A stretch of 61,027 bases of DNA from Bacteroidaceae bacterium (lineage in GTDB: Bacteria > Bacteroidota > Bacteroidia > Bacteroidales > Bacteroidaceae): assembly GCA_017442185.1 (NCBI GenBank), contig JAFSAT010000034.1:1-61027 (forward strand), written 5' to 3'. Below the pieces are notes generated by a model. The model made no database searches. It worked only from the letters and a program-made list of their open reading frames with translations, and was not told where the DNA came from. Within the stretch, counting starts at the first letter, position 1, and every line of letters begins with the position of its first letter. Position numbers and translations under genes: made by a program. Of the stretch, positions 37,869 through 45,874 are shown in pieces.

Positions 37869-39146
37869 ATGAAGAAAAATTTAAAACTGCTTATGCCGAT
37901 TCTTCTTGTGGCATTATGTTCTTTGCCCGCTCATTCCCAGCGTTGGGGGCGTGTCGAGGGTGCTCCTGTCACAGTGTATAGTTTCACCGAGAATGTGAAC
38001 ACTGCACCCGAGGTTATTAATATTTTTTATACTACGCAGGGTGAGTATTTTCGCGACCCGCGTGCTCCGCGCTTCGTGCTCACCGACCGCGAGGGAAAAT
38101 GGGGGCTTGGCATTGGAGGATATGTGCAGGCGCGTGTGGAATTTGACTTTAATAAGATAGTGGATAATTTGGATTTTCTTCCCTCGTCTATTCAGCGTGA
38201 CAATGGTCCCTCGACACAGTATCAGATGGACATAACCACATCTACACTGTTTATGAAATTGGTGGGGCGCAGTAACCTGTTGGGCGATTTTTATGTCTTT
38301 ACCTCGGGTGATTGGAGGGGCGATGGCAAGACTTTCCATCTGTTGAATGCTTATCTGCGAACAAAATACATGACTTTGGGATACACCACAGGTGGTTTTA
38401 TGGATGCAGCAGCTTATCCTGCCACTGTGGACAATGCCGGCCCTTGCGGACAAACTTTCTATCGTGCCACACAGGTGGCGTTTAACTATGGATTCGATTG
38501 GGGCTTGTCTATGGGTATAGGCGTTGAGTCGCCCGACATTGATGCGCTGGAGAATGAGTATGTGAGTGTTGGTGCGCAGCGTTTTCCCGATATTCCCATC
38601 TATTTCAAATATCAGTTCTACGAGAATACACACGTTCGTGTGGGTGGAATAGTGCGCGATATTTCGTATCGCAATCTTGTTAATAACAACGAAAGCCAAA
38701 AGGTTGCTTGGGGAGCACAGGCGAGTGCTCTTGTGACGTTGGGAGATTTGCAGATAAGCGGTCAGTATACAATGGGCGAGGGAATAGGCTCGCTTATAAA
38801 CGATGTCTCTAACGTGGGTATGGATCTTGTGCCCTCGCCACGCACTCCCGGCAAAATGATAATGCTCTTTACGGATGCTTGGTTTGCGAGCCTTCATTAT
38901 AACATAGCTCCCGGTGTGTTTGCTTCGGCCACATACAGTCAGAGTAATATACGCTCGCGCAGCGGATTTGAAGGTGCCAATCCCGATGTGTATAAACGCG
39001 GACAGTATCTGGCCGTTAACATGTTTGCCGATGCAACGGAGAATTTGCAATTGGGAATAGAGTATCTGCATGGTTGGCGCACCGATTTTGACAGTGACAC
39101 ATATAATGCCAACCGCATTAACGTATCGGCAAGATACAATTTCTGA
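37869..39146 (+). CDS. outer membrane porin-like beta-barrel protein
   Basis: The 425-residue product has a signal peptide (MKKNLKLLMPILLVALCSLPAHS, cleavage before Q). The mature part has alternating beta strands and ends in an aromatic residue (...NVSARYNF), typical of outer membrane barrels. Strands such as WGLGIGGYVQARVEFDF and TLGYTTGGFMDAAAYPATVD resemble DcaP-like or porin family members of Bacteroidales. The substrate is unknown. A terminator follows. Confidence 0.8.
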   Translation: MKKNLKLLMPILLVALCSLPAHSQRWGRVEGAPVTVYSFTENVNTAPEVINIFYTTQGEYFRDPRAPRFVLTDREGKWGLGIGGYVQARVEFDFNKIVDNLDFLPSSIQRDNGPSTQYQMDITTSTLFMKLVGRSNLLGDFYVFTSGDWRGDGKTFHLLNAYLRTKYMTLGYTTGGFMDAAAYPATVDNAGPCGQTFYRATQVAFNYGFDWGLSMGIGVESPDIDALENEYVSVGAQRFPDIPIYFKYQFYENTHVRVGGIVRDISYRNLVNNNESQKVAWGAQASALVTLGDLQISGQYTMGEGIGSLINDVSNVGMDLVPSPRTPGKMIMLFTDAWFASLHYNIAPGVFASATYSQSNIRSRSGFEGANPDVYKRGQYLAVNMFADATENLQLGIEYLHGWRTDFDSDTYNANRINVSARYNF

Positions 39147-39177
39147 TAAATTGTTTGAACTTAATAAGTCCTTGGTT

Positions 39178-39212
39178 GCGCAATATCCCACAAAGGGGTA
39201 TTGCGCTTTTTT
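39178..39212 (+). terminator. terminator of the porin gene
   Basis: GCGCAATATCCC (39178-39189) pairs with GGGGTATTGCGC (39195-39206) with one G-T pair and loop ACAAA. Six Ts follow (39207-39212). It lies 31 bases after the stop codon. Confidence 0.92.
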
Positions 39213-39304
39213 GTCGGGCTGTTTCTAACTTTTTTTATAACTCTTTTTGTTTTTGTGATTTCTTTTTATATTTTTGTTTCCGAAGAAAAATGCGATGTAA
39301 CATT

Positions 39305-39355
39305 TTTGTAACAATTTTGTAATACGCGAGTAATCCTTTTGTGATAATTTTGTAG
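39305..39355 (+). promoter_or_regulatory. pho-box-like array of five 11-base-phased repeats
   Basis: TTTGTAA (39305), TTTGTAA (39316), CGAGTAA (39327), TTTGTGA (39338) and TTTGTAG (39349) recur at exact 11-base intervals. PhoB/PhoP-type regulators bind direct repeats with an 11-base period. The array lies 53 bases before the phosphate transporter start. The octamer TAATTTTG (39345-39352) within it can serve as the -7 element. Binding by the regulators encoded nearby is inference. Confidence 0.65.
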
Positions 39356-39407
39356 CGTAAAAACAGAGGCATAAAAATAAACACAAAATATAATTAAATT
39401 TTAAATT

Positions 39408-41696
39408 ATGGAATTATCGGAACTTCTGTTGAATCCTTATCTGTATATTATCGCCTTTTTGTTTATGCTGGCGGTGATAGATCTTACGGTGGGTGTAAGC
39501 AACGATGCAGTTAACTTCCTTTCTTCGGCTGTTGGAAGCAAGGCGGCCAAACTGAGAACAGTGTTGATAGTAGCCTCTGTGGGCGTGTTTGTAGGTGCGG
39601 CCTTCAGTAGCAGAATGATGGATATTGCTCGTCACGGTATTTTTACGCCGGAGTATTTTTATTTTAACGAGGTGATGTGCATCTTTTTGGCTGTAGTAAT
39701 CAGCGATGTATTTTTGCTCGACCTTTTCAACACTCTCGGCCTTCCAACCTCCACCACAGTTTCAATGGTGTTTGAGCTGTTGGGAGCAGCATTCATAATA
39801 TCTATATTTAAGATAAGCTCCGGCACTATGGACACAAGCATCATGGAGCTTCTGAACACCGAGAAAGCGTTGACAATGATAATCTCGATATTCCTGTCGG
39901 TTGCGATAGCATTTGTGTTCGGTCTTGTGGTACAATGGATTTCCCGTACTATCTTCACTTTCCATTATCGCCGCAATCTTGGCAGTAAAATAGGTATTTT
40001 TGGTGGTATCGCAGTAACCGCAATACTATATTTCATGCTTATCAAAGGTCTGAAGGGAAGCACTTTGGTTCCGGCAGATGTGAAAACTTTTGTGGATGCA
40101 AACACAGGTATGTTGCTTCTGGCGTCATTCTTGTTCTTCACGGTGTTTATGCAGGTGTTGCATTGGCTTAAAGTGAATGTGCTGAAGATTGTGGTTCTCA
40201 TAGGAACATTCTCGCTGGCGTTGGCATTTGCAGGAAACGACCTTGTGAACTTTATCGGAGTGACGCTTGCGGGCTTATCTTCGTTCCAAGATTTTGTGAC
40301 CAACGGCAACGGTATGGCCGCCGACCAATTTGTGATGACATCGCTCATGGAGTCGGCAAAAACACCTGTATACTATCTTGTGGGTGCTGGTGCTATCATG
40401 GTGTTTGCCCTGTGCACAAGCAAAAAGGCCAAGAAGGTGTTACAAACATCCATAAATCTTTCAAGTCAAAAGAACGACGAGAATGATATGTTTGGTTCGT
40501 CGCCCCTTGCACGTAACGTAGTGCGCGTTACCACAAATATGGTAACAGCAATATCTCGAAAAACTCCCACAAGCGTGAAAGATTGGGTTAACGAGCGCTT
40601 CCGTCCTCTCGAAGAGCGCGAGGATGTTGCATTCGACCTTATTCGTGCGTCGGTGAATCTTGTGCTTGCGGGATTGTTAATCGCGGTGGGTACATCCATG
40701 AAACTCCCCTTATCTACCACATACGTTACATTTATGGTGGGTATGGGTTCTTCACTTGCCGACCGTGCATGGGGGCGCGAGAGTGCCGTATATCGCGTGA
40801 CAGGAGTGGTGTCGGTTATCGGCGGATGGTTCATCACCGCAGGAGCAGCATTCATCCTTGCATCTACAGTGGCAACAATAATGTACTTCGGAGGGCTGCC
40901 TGCAATGTTCATAATGATAGCCATTGTGGCTTATCTGCTCATACACAGCCATCTGAGATATAATAAGAAACAAAAAGAAGATAGAGAGGATGCAAAAGTG
41001 CAGGTGATAATGAACTCCGAAAATCCTGAGGAGGTTTGGGACGCACTCCGACTGCATACGGCTGAAACACTGTCGCACACTCTCACATTCTCGGCCGAGA
41101 CCTATAAGACTATGTTTGAGGCCTTCTCGAAAGACGACTCACGCCCCCTCAAAGGTTCGCTCAATAAGATTGTCGACGAGAAGAATCTTATTAAAAAGCA
41201 GCGTCGCTTTGAGACACGCGGCATGCAACGTATAGACCAATCGCTTGCATTTGAACGCACCACATGGTATCACCTCTGCACCAACAGCTGTCAACAAATG
41301 TTGAACACTCTCATACGCATTGGAGAACCCATGAAAGAACACACCGAGAATAGTTTCAGCCCACTCTCAAAAGGTTACATCGAAGAATTCTCGCCCTATT
41401 GTCGCGATGTGTTCAACGTGCTTGTAGATATTAACAATATATTATCGACAGGCGACTTTACAACGGCCGACGAAGTATCGGAACGTGCAAAGAATCTAAA
41501 GCACGCACTTGCCAATCTGCGCAAGACGCAAACAATGCGTTTGCACAAGAGTCAGGGCAGTCTGCGCATGGATTTTGTTTATCTGAACCTTATACAGGAG
41601 TCACACGAGCTTCTCAGCGAAGTGCGTAACCTGTTGCGTGGCGGAAAGAAACTCTTTGCATCTGTTGCCGAGTCCAATGCCGTAATAACAGAATAA
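39408..41696 (+). CDS. inorganic phosphate transporter, PiT family, with PhoU-like tail
   Basis: The 762-residue product has the PiT membrane core (residues about 1-510). It carries the family signatures [19 protein letters not shown] (29-47) and, later, [16 protein letters not shown]. Each is followed by a repeat of the transporter half ([15 protein letters not shown], then [15 protein letters not shown]). After a charged linker the last 220 residues are helical and PhoU-like, unlike simple PiT proteins. It imports phosphate with proton or sodium. It heads a run with nfo and a PhoB/PhoR-like pair. Confidence 0.9.
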   Translation: MELSELLLNPYLYIIAFLFMLAVIDLTVGVSNDAVNFLSSAVGSKAAKLRTVLIVASVGVFVGAAFSSRMMDIARHGIFTPEYFYFNEVMCIFLAVVISDVFLLDLFNTLGLPTSTTVSMVFELLGAAFIISIFKISSGTMDTSIMELLNTEKALTMIISIFLSVAIAFVFGLVVQWISRTIFTFHYRRNLGSKIGIFGGIAVTAILYFMLIKGLKGSTLVPADVKTFVDANTGMLLLASFLFFTVFMQVLHWLKVNVLKIVVLIGTFSLALAFAGNDLVNFIGVTLAGLSSFQDFVTNGNGMAADQFVMTSLMESAKTPVYYLVGAGAIMVFALCTSKKAKKVLQTSINLSSQKNDENDMFGSSPLARNVVRVTTNMVTAISRKTPTSVKDWVNERFRPLEEREDVAFDLIRASVNLVLAGLLIAVGTSMKLPLSTTYVTFMVGMGSSLADRAWGRESAVYRVTGVVSVIGGWFITAGAAFILASTVATIMYFGGLPAMFIMIAIVAYLLIHSHLRYNKKQKEDREDAKVQVIMNSENPEEVWDALRLHTAETLSHTLTFSAETYKTMFEAFSKDDSRPLKGSLNKIVDEKNLIKKQRRFETRGMQRIDQSLAFERTTWYHLCTNSCQQMLNTLIRIGEPMKEHTENSFSPLSKGYIEEFSPYCRDVFNVLVDINNILSTGDFTTADEVSERAKNLKHALANLRKTQTMRLHKSQGSLRMDFVYLNLIQESHELLSEVRNLLRGGKKLFASVAESNAVITE

Positions 41697-41722
41697 TAAT
41701 TTTAAACATTTGCACTGTAATA

Positions 41723-42562
41723 ATGAAACATATAGGAGCACACGTATCGGCAAGCGGTGGGGTAGAGAATGCCCCACTGAATGCCACTTCGATTGGTGCC
41801 GATGCTTTTGCGCTGTTTACAAAAAATCAACGTCAGTGGGTGTCATCCCCTCTGAGTGATAAGAGTATAAGACTTTTCAAAGAGCGATGCTCCGAGGGCG
41901 GCTACGATGCACGATATATCCTTCCACACGACAGCTATTTGATAAATCTGGGCAGTCCCGACGAAGAGGCGCAGCAAAAATCCCGAGCTGCATTCATCGA
42001 CGAAATGAAACGCTGCGAACAGTTAGGATTGCAACTGCTAAACTTCCACCCGGGCAGCCATCTTAATAAAATATCAGTCGAAGAGTGTCTCGATAAAATT
42101 GCGGCCAACATAAATCTTGCCCTCTCAATGACACAGGGTGTCACCGCCGTCATTGAAAATACAGCAGGGCAGGGCAGTAATGTGGGCAACAAACTCGAAG
42201 AGATACGATACATAATAGACCGCATCGACGACAAAAGCCGTGTGGGTTACTGTATCGACACATGTCACTTCTATTCGGCCGGATACGACATAGTGGATAA
42301 TTACGAAGAGGCGTTTGGAGAATTAGAGAGAGTGCTCGGCCTTGAATACCTGTGCGGCATACACCTGAATGATACAAAAAAGCCCCTCGGCTCCAGGGTC
42401 GACCGTCACGAAAGCATAGGGCTGGGATTGTTGGGTATGGACTTCTTTGCACGATTCATGAAAGACAGCCGATTCGATGCGGTTCCCATCATCCTTGAAA
42501 CCCCCGATGAGACGCGATGGGCCTCCGAGATAGAACTACTGCGCAGTTTCGAGAATAATTAA
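41723..42562 (+). CDS. nfo: endonuclease IV (AP endonuclease)
   Basis: This zinc enzyme cuts DNA 5' of abasic sites in base excision repair. The 279-residue product begins [13 protein letters not shown] and has the metal-site motifs NFHPGSH (near 107) and [13 protein letters not shown] (near 142). [13 protein letters not shown] (near 178) and [20 protein letters not shown] (near 215) follow. It lies 26 bases after the phosphate transporter and before a response regulator. No separate terminator is visible, so co-transcription is likely. Confidence 0.95.
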   Translation: MKHIGAHVSASGGVENAPLNATSIGADAFALFTKNQRQWVSSPLSDKSIRLFKERCSEGGYDARYILPHDSYLINLGSPDEEAQQKSRAAFIDEMKRCEQLGLQLLNFHPGSHLNKISVEECLDKIAANINLALSMTQGVTAVIENTAGQGSNVGNKLEEIRYIIDRIDDKSRVGYCIDTCHFYSAGYDIVDNYEEAFGELERVLGLEYLCGIHLNDTKKPLGSRVDRHESIGLGLLGMDFFARFMKDSRFDAVPIILETPDETRWASEIELLRSFENN

Positions 42563-42588
42563 CAGCCGCATAAACTGCTTCTAATACC
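42561..42588 (+). repeat. variant intergenic repeat between nfo and the response regulator
   Basis: AACAGCCGCATAAACTGCTT then CTAATACC resembles the 34.74-kb and 49.81-kb copies (AACAGCnnCnTAAACnnTTC). It starts 35 bases before the response regulator start. Confidence 0.4.
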
Positions 42589-42595
42589 ACAAAGC

Positions 42596-43282
42596 ATGGC
42601 AAGGATTCTTGTAGTAGACGATGAAGAGGATATCGGCGAAATTCTGAAATTCAATCTTCAGAACAGTGGCTATGAGGTGGATACAGCCACCTCGGCCGAG
42701 GAGGCTCTGACGATGGAACTTCAGCAATATTCACTCTTCATGCTCGACGTTATGATGGGCAATATGAGCGGCTATGAACTTGCCATGCAACTCAGAGCCA
42801 CACAAACGACGGCCAACATACCCATTATATTCGTTACTGCAAAATCGGCCGAGTATGACGTGCTGAAAGGATTCAATGCCGGTGCCGACGACTATATAAG
42901 CAAGCCGTTCCGTATCGGCGAGGTGATTGCACGTGTGAAGGCGGTGTTAAAGCGTGCCACTCTGCAACACACCTCTTTCTCTGCTGTTGTTTTTGAGACA
43001 CTCGTGCTCGACCCCGACACAAAGCGTGCACTCATTGACGGACACGATATCTCTCTGACAAAGAAAGAATTCGAGGTGCTGCACCTGTTGCTGCAAAAAC
43101 CCGGCAAAGTATACTCGCGCGAAGAGATACTCGCTCGTGTATGGCCCGACGATGCCGGTGTCCTCGAACGCAGCATAGATGTAAGCATAGCCCGTATGCG
43201 TAAAAAGATTGGCTGTTACGCAGCCCATCTGGTGTCACGCAGCGGATACGGCTACTGCTTTATGAAATCCGTAAGCGAATAA
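42596..43282 (+). CDS. OmpR/PhoB family response regulator (pair 1)
   Basis: The 228-residue product has a receiver domain (1-120) with the acidic pocket D8-D9 and phospho-acceptor D51 in FMLDVMMGN. K103 in ISKPF completes the site. A winged-helix DNA-binding domain follows (about 130-225), with KEFEVLHLLLQKPGKVYSREE and the recognition end ARMRKKIGCYA. It is followed after 2 bases by a histidine kinase. Its neighbours and the paralogue at 49.9 kb suggest a role in phosphate control, by context. Confidence 0.92.
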   Translation: MARILVVDDEEDIGEILKFNLQNSGYEVDTATSAEEALTMELQQYSLFMLDVMMGNMSGYELAMQLRATQTTANIPIIFVTAKSAEYDVLKGFNAGADDYISKPFRIGEVIARVKAVLKRATLQHTSFSAVVFETLVLDPDTKRALIDGHDISLTKKEFEVLHLLLQKPGKVYSREEILARVWPDDAGVLERSIDVSIARMRKKIGCYAAHLVSRSGYGYCFMKSVSE

Positions 43283-43284
43283 CC

Positions 43285-44418
43285 ATGCAGATCGCAGACA
43301 CCTCTTTCCTAATTATATATGTATCAGTTGTCACATTATTTTCGATAATCACTCTGATATACGTATATGTCAAGCATCGGGGAATATCACGTTCGGCAAC
43401 GGAAAAACTGCTGTCGCATCTGCGTATTTCGCGTGAGGGTCTTGCCATCTTCAATGCCCGTCGACGAATCGTATTTTCCAATGCTCTCTTCAGACAATAT
43501 TGCGACATAATATCTTCGGAACACCTTGTAGACCTCCGTCACATACTGCTGCAACCCGAATTTCGTACAATATCCCGATTCGTAGACAATGACACAGCCG
43601 ATAGAACGGAAGAGAATGTTCATTCGACAAAAATCGAAAAAGATGGAAGGGTCTTTTTGCTCAATTGCGCTCGCTTCGACGATGGTGGCTTTGAAATCTC
43701 CATAAACGACGTAACACAAATCGAAGAGCAAAGTCGCCTGAAGCAGCAATTGACACAGAATGTGGCACATGAATTTAAAACCCCTGTATGCAGCATACAA
43801 GGGGGATTGGAAACCATCATCCGAAACTATCCGCATAATATGTCGGAGGAGCAGTTGATGCACTTCCTTAAACGCTGTCACAGTCAGAGCAATCGCCTGT
43901 GCAATCTGGTGGATGATATGTCGCAGCTGCACGCAATGAGCAATTCGGTGCAGCGGATGAAAAAAGAGATTGTCGACCTCTCACAGTTGGTAAACAGTGT
44001 GCAGCACGAAGTTGCAGACAGGCTTGCAGCGCAAAATATGAGTGTATGCAACAACCTCCCCCAGCACCTGTATCTCGAAGGCGACCCCTCGTTGCTCTAT
44101 TCGATATTCCGCAATCTGTTCGACAATGCGATAGCTTATGCCGGGGAGGGCACTGCTGTCGGGCTCTCATGCTTTCGCAGCGATGAGCAATTCTATTATT
44201 TCAGTTTCGCGGATAACGGATGCGGTGTTTCCGACGAGCATCTTAACAGAATCTTTGAACGTTTTTATCGCGTAGATAAGGGCCGAAGCCGCAAATTAGG
44301 AGGGACAGGCCTTGGCCTTGCTATTGTGAAAAATGCCGTAACATTGCACAACGGTGCAATTTCGGCACGTCGTTCCCAAGAATGTGGGCTTGAATTTGTT
44401 TTTACTCTTCACCGGTAA
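43285..44418 (+). CDS. PhoR-like sensor histidine kinase (pair 1)
   Basis: The 377-residue product has one clear N-terminal helix (residues 8-29), a PAS-like stretch (about 47-145) and a HisKA motif with phospho-acceptor H162 (NVAHEFKTP). The ATPase N box is FRNLFDNAIAYA, with the G boxes FADNGCGVSDE and GGTGLGLAIVKN. Without a periplasmic domain it may sense through a partner such as Pst, as E. coli PhoR does. That is inference. Confidence 0.9.
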   Translation: MQIADTSFLIIYVSVVTLFSIITLIYVYVKHRGISRSATEKLLSHLRISREGLAIFNARRRIVFSNALFRQYCDIISSEHLVDLRHILLQPEFRTISRFVDNDTADRTEENVHSTKIEKDGRVFLLNCARFDDGGFEISINDVTQIEEQSRLKQQLTQNVAHEFKTPVCSIQGGLETIIRNYPHNMSEEQLMHFLKRCHSQSNRLCNLVDDMSQLHAMSNSVQRMKKEIVDLSQLVNSVQHEVADRLAAQNMSVCNNLPQHLYLEGDPSLLYSIFRNLFDNAIAYAGEGTAVGLSCFRSDEQFYYFSFADNGCGVSDEHLNRIFERFYRVDKGRSRKLGGTGLGLAIVKNAVTLHNGAISARRSQECGLEFVFTLHR

Positions 44419-44500
44419 GTCTCTTTCAGGCTGTGAGCCGATGTGTGTTTCTTGTATAATTATCAGCCCCCCCTGTATTATTATTTGAGGACTATTACAC

Positions 44501-44527
44501 AAAAGCGCATTAATAATCGCCTTTTTT
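44501..44527 (+). terminator. probable terminator of the PiT-nfo-kinase run
   Basis: AAAAGCG (44501-44507) pairs with CGCCTTTT (44518-44525) with one bulged C, and the T-tract continues to 44527. The stem is short, so strength is uncertain. Positions 44523-44538 also carry a fragment resembling the intergenic repeat (TTTTTAAGCAGTTTC). Confidence 0.5.
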
Positions 44528-44601
44528 AAGCAGTTTCAAATGGCTCTGAAGTAAAATCTGAAATAAAATTTAGGCTGCCGCAAAATTTTTAAATAAATTA
44601 T

Positions 44602-44632
44602 TTTGATATTACGGAATAATGTGTTACCTTTG
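44602..44632 (+). promoter_or_regulatory. tRNA-Ser promoter, full Bacteroidota consensus
   Basis: TTTG at 44602-44605 and TACCTTTG at 44625-44632 are separated by 19 bases. This is an exact match to the phylum's TTTG-N19-TAnnTTTG promoter. Transcription would start near 44639, about 44 bases before the tRNA. Confidence 0.88.
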
Positions 44633-44682
44633 CAACGTCAAATGGGAAACAACCGTTTGTTCGATATTTAAATTGGCTTATT

Positions 44683-44767
44683 GGAGAGGTGGCAGAGTGG
44701 TCGATTGCACCGGTCTTGAAAACCGACGTACTGAAAGGTACCGGGGGTTCGAATCCCTCTCTCTCCG
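44683..44767 (+). tRNA. tRNA-Ser (anticodon TGA)
   Basis: The 85-base gene has acceptor stem GGAGAGG/TCTCTCC and D arm GGCAGAGTGGTCGA. The anticodon loop is CTTGAAA with anticodon TGA. The long variable arm around GTACTGAAAGGTAC is typical of tRNA-Ser, and the T arm is GGGGGTTCGAATCCCTC. The discriminator is G and CCA is not encoded. The first anticodon-stem pair is a C-A mismatch. Its last 18 bases recur twice downstream at 115-base intervals. Confidence 0.96.
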
Positions 44768-44771
44768 CAAG

Positions 44772-44800
44772 AAAAAGGAAGCCTTAGCTTCCTTTTTTTT
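44772..44800 (+). terminator. terminator after tRNA-Ser
   Basis: AAAAAGGAAGC (44772-44782) and GCTTCCTTTTT (44787-44797) form an 11-bp stem with loop CTTA. The T-tract runs to 44800. It begins 5 bases after the discriminator base. Confidence 0.93.
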
Positions 44801-44810
44801 ACATTAGAGG

Positions 44811-44882
44811 GGATGAGAACACCCGAGTGGGGGTTCGTAATCGACGAAGTCGCTTGCCAAAGCAAGAATCCCTCTCTCTCCG
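44811..44882 (+). ncRNA. tRNA-like repeat unit 2 (candidate small RNA or decayed tRNA-Ser)
   Basis: GGATGAGA (44811-44818) can pair with TCTCTCC (44875-44881) with one bulged T, like an acceptor stem. GGGGGTTCG (44829-44837) repeats the tRNA T-arm 5' strand and loop. A 29-base insert (44838-44866) then precedes AATCCCTC. The insert is two tight hairpins, CGAC-GAA-GTCG and CTTGC-CAAA-GCAAG. No anticodon arm is recognisable. The span is 72 bases, the size of a tRNA. Expression is unproven. Confidence 0.5.
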
Positions 44883-44944
44883 CAAAAAGAAAAGCAGACA
44901 GAAACTCAAATTTATTTGAAGGTTTGTCTGCTTTTTCTTTTTGC
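44882..44944 (+). terminator. long hairpin terminator after repeat unit 2
   Basis: GCAAAAAGAAAAGCAGACA (44882-44900) pairs with TGTCTGCTTTTTCTTTTTGC (44925-44944) with one bulge. The loop region can fold further (CAAAT/ATTTG). The right arm supplies two T5 runs. The stem includes the last bases of the repeated tRNA tail. It is near-symmetrical, so it may also stop minus-strand transcripts from pstB. Confidence 0.75.
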
Positions 44945-44945
44945 A

Positions 44946-44999
44946 AGGATGCCCGCGGCAGCGCAAGGGATGGACAAAGTCAATCCCTCTCTCTCCGCA
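44946..44999 (+). ncRNA. tRNA-like repeat unit 3 (candidate small RNA)
   Basis: This unit shares GGATG, CCCG, AAGTC and the AATCCCTCTCTCTCCGCA tail with unit 2, in the same order, but is shorter. AGGGAT (44966-44971) pairs with ATCCCT (44983-44988) around an inner GAC-AAA-GTC stem. The conserved tail is thus again held in a T-arm-like hairpin made from different bases. Expression is unproven. Confidence 0.45.
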
Positions 45000-45001
45000 G
45001 C

Positions 45002-45043
45002 AAAGGGTGTAAATCAAGTAGTTACGAGATTTACACCCTTTTT
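45002..45043 (+). terminator. hairpin terminator after repeat unit 3
   Basis: AAAGGGTGTAAATC (45002-45015) and GATTTACACCCTTT (45028-45041) form a perfect 14-bp stem with a 12-base loop, and the T-run extends to 45043. Confidence 0.85.
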
Positions 45044-45044
45044 C

Positions 45045-45076
45045 ATACCCAAAATCAAGGTTGGGTGTATTTTTTT
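45045..45076 (+). terminator. second terminator closing the tRNA-Ser repeat region
   Basis: ATACCCAA (45045-45052) pairs with TTGGGTGT (45061-45068) with one T-G pair and an 8-base loop. Seven Ts follow (45070-45076). It lies just past the end of pstB and faces it. Confidence 0.7.
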
Positions 45077-45106
45077 GAATTTTAAGAAGCTGCAAACAAA
45101 ACCGAA

Positions 45107-45874
45107 TCATCCCATCTTTCCCGTCAGATAGGCTTTTGTGCGCTCATCAGAGGGGTTAGAGAACATTGCGTCTGTATTACCATATTCAACCAGCTCGCCA
45201 AGATACATAAACATCGACTTCGACGAGATGCGCATCGCCTGCCCCATGTTGTGGGTAACAATGAGGATGGTGACATCCTTTTGCAGCTCCTGCATCAGTT
45301 CCTCGATGTGTGCCGTTGCAATAGGATCGAGCGCCGACGTTGGCTCATCCATCAACAGGACATCGGGCTTCATAGCCAATGCACGAGCAATGCACAAACG
45401 TTGTTGCTGACCACCCGATAGGAATGTACCTTTCTTATTCAGCACATCTTTAACCTCGTCCCATAGTGCAACACTCTTCAAGCAGCGTTCAACGGTTTCA
45501 TCTTTATCGGTTTTAGACAGGCGAATCCCATTGAGTGCATATCCTGAAAGCACATTGTCGTAGATGCTCATCGTAGGAAACGGTGCAGGACGCTGAAAGA
45601 CCATACCTACCCTGCGGCGCACATCAATAGGCTCCATTGATAAGATATTTTCGCCATTCAACAATATTTCGCCGTCCACACGGATGTTGGGATATAGATT
45701 GTGCATCAAGTTTACGGCACGCAGCAGTGTACTCTTGCCGCAACCCGAGGGGCCCATTATGGCTGTAATGGTATTTCGTTCAATGGCAGCCGATACATAT
45801 TTTACGGCCATCGTCTGCTTGGTGTAGGAAACGCAAGTTTTATTAAATTCAAGTATAGGTGTTATTGATTCCAT
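45107..45874 (-). CDS. pstB: phosphate ABC transporter ATP-binding protein
   Basis: PstB powers high-affinity phosphate uptake. The 255-residue product has Walker A GPSGCGKST (about 41-49) and the Q loop VFQRPAPFP. The ABC signature LSGGQQQRL (about 152-160) and Walker B VLLMDEPTSALD follow. It overlaps the end of pstA by 13 bases. No phoU follows before the tRNA-Ser region, which differs from the common pstSCAB-phoU order. Confidence 0.96.
   Translation of the reverse strand: MESITPILEFNKTCVSYTKQTMAVKYVSAAIERNTITAIMGPSGCGKSTLLRAVNLMHNLYPNIRVDGEILLNGENILSMEPIDVRRRVGMVFQRPAPFPTMSIYDNVLSGYALNGIRLSKTDKDETVERCLKSVALWDEVKDVLNKKGTFLSGGQQQRLCIARALAMKPDVLLMDEPTSALDPIATAHIEELMQELQKDVTILIVTHNMGQAMRISSKSMFMYLGELVEYGNTDAMFSNPSDERTKAYLTGKMG

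Larger units (their letters stand above)
44752..44999 (+). repeat. three copies of the tRNA-Ser 3' end at an exact 115-base period
   Basis: AATCCCTCTCTCTCCGCA occurs at 44752-44769 (within the tRNA and its first trailer bases), 44867-44884 and 44982-44999. The starts are 115 bases apart both times. Copies 1 and 2 are identical over 20 bases (44751-44770 and 44866-44885). Sequence between the copies is mostly unrelated, but each copy is followed by its own hairpin and T-tract. Confidence 0.95.

Noticed and set aside
37914-39191. 425-codon open frame on the minus strand opposite the porin gene
   Set aside because: It is antisense to almost the whole porin and shows no family features, signal peptide or ribosome site. 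The porin has a signal peptide, barrel pattern and terminator.
44461-44475. Run of seven Cs in the spacer after kinase 1 as a phase-variation tract
   Set aside because: It is not inside a gene or between promoter elements, so a slip would have no clear effect.
44668-44946. Minus-strand open frame reading [10 protein letters not shown]... across tRNA-Ser
   Set aside because: This is the familiar false protein produced by translating the reverse of a tRNA-Ser gene. The tRNA explains the sequence.
44752-44999. The three tRNA-tail copies as attachment sites of integrated elements
   Set aside because: Only 97 bases lie between copies, with no integrase or cargo, and the exact 115-base period fits tandem duplication better. 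It remains a possible origin but is not supported.
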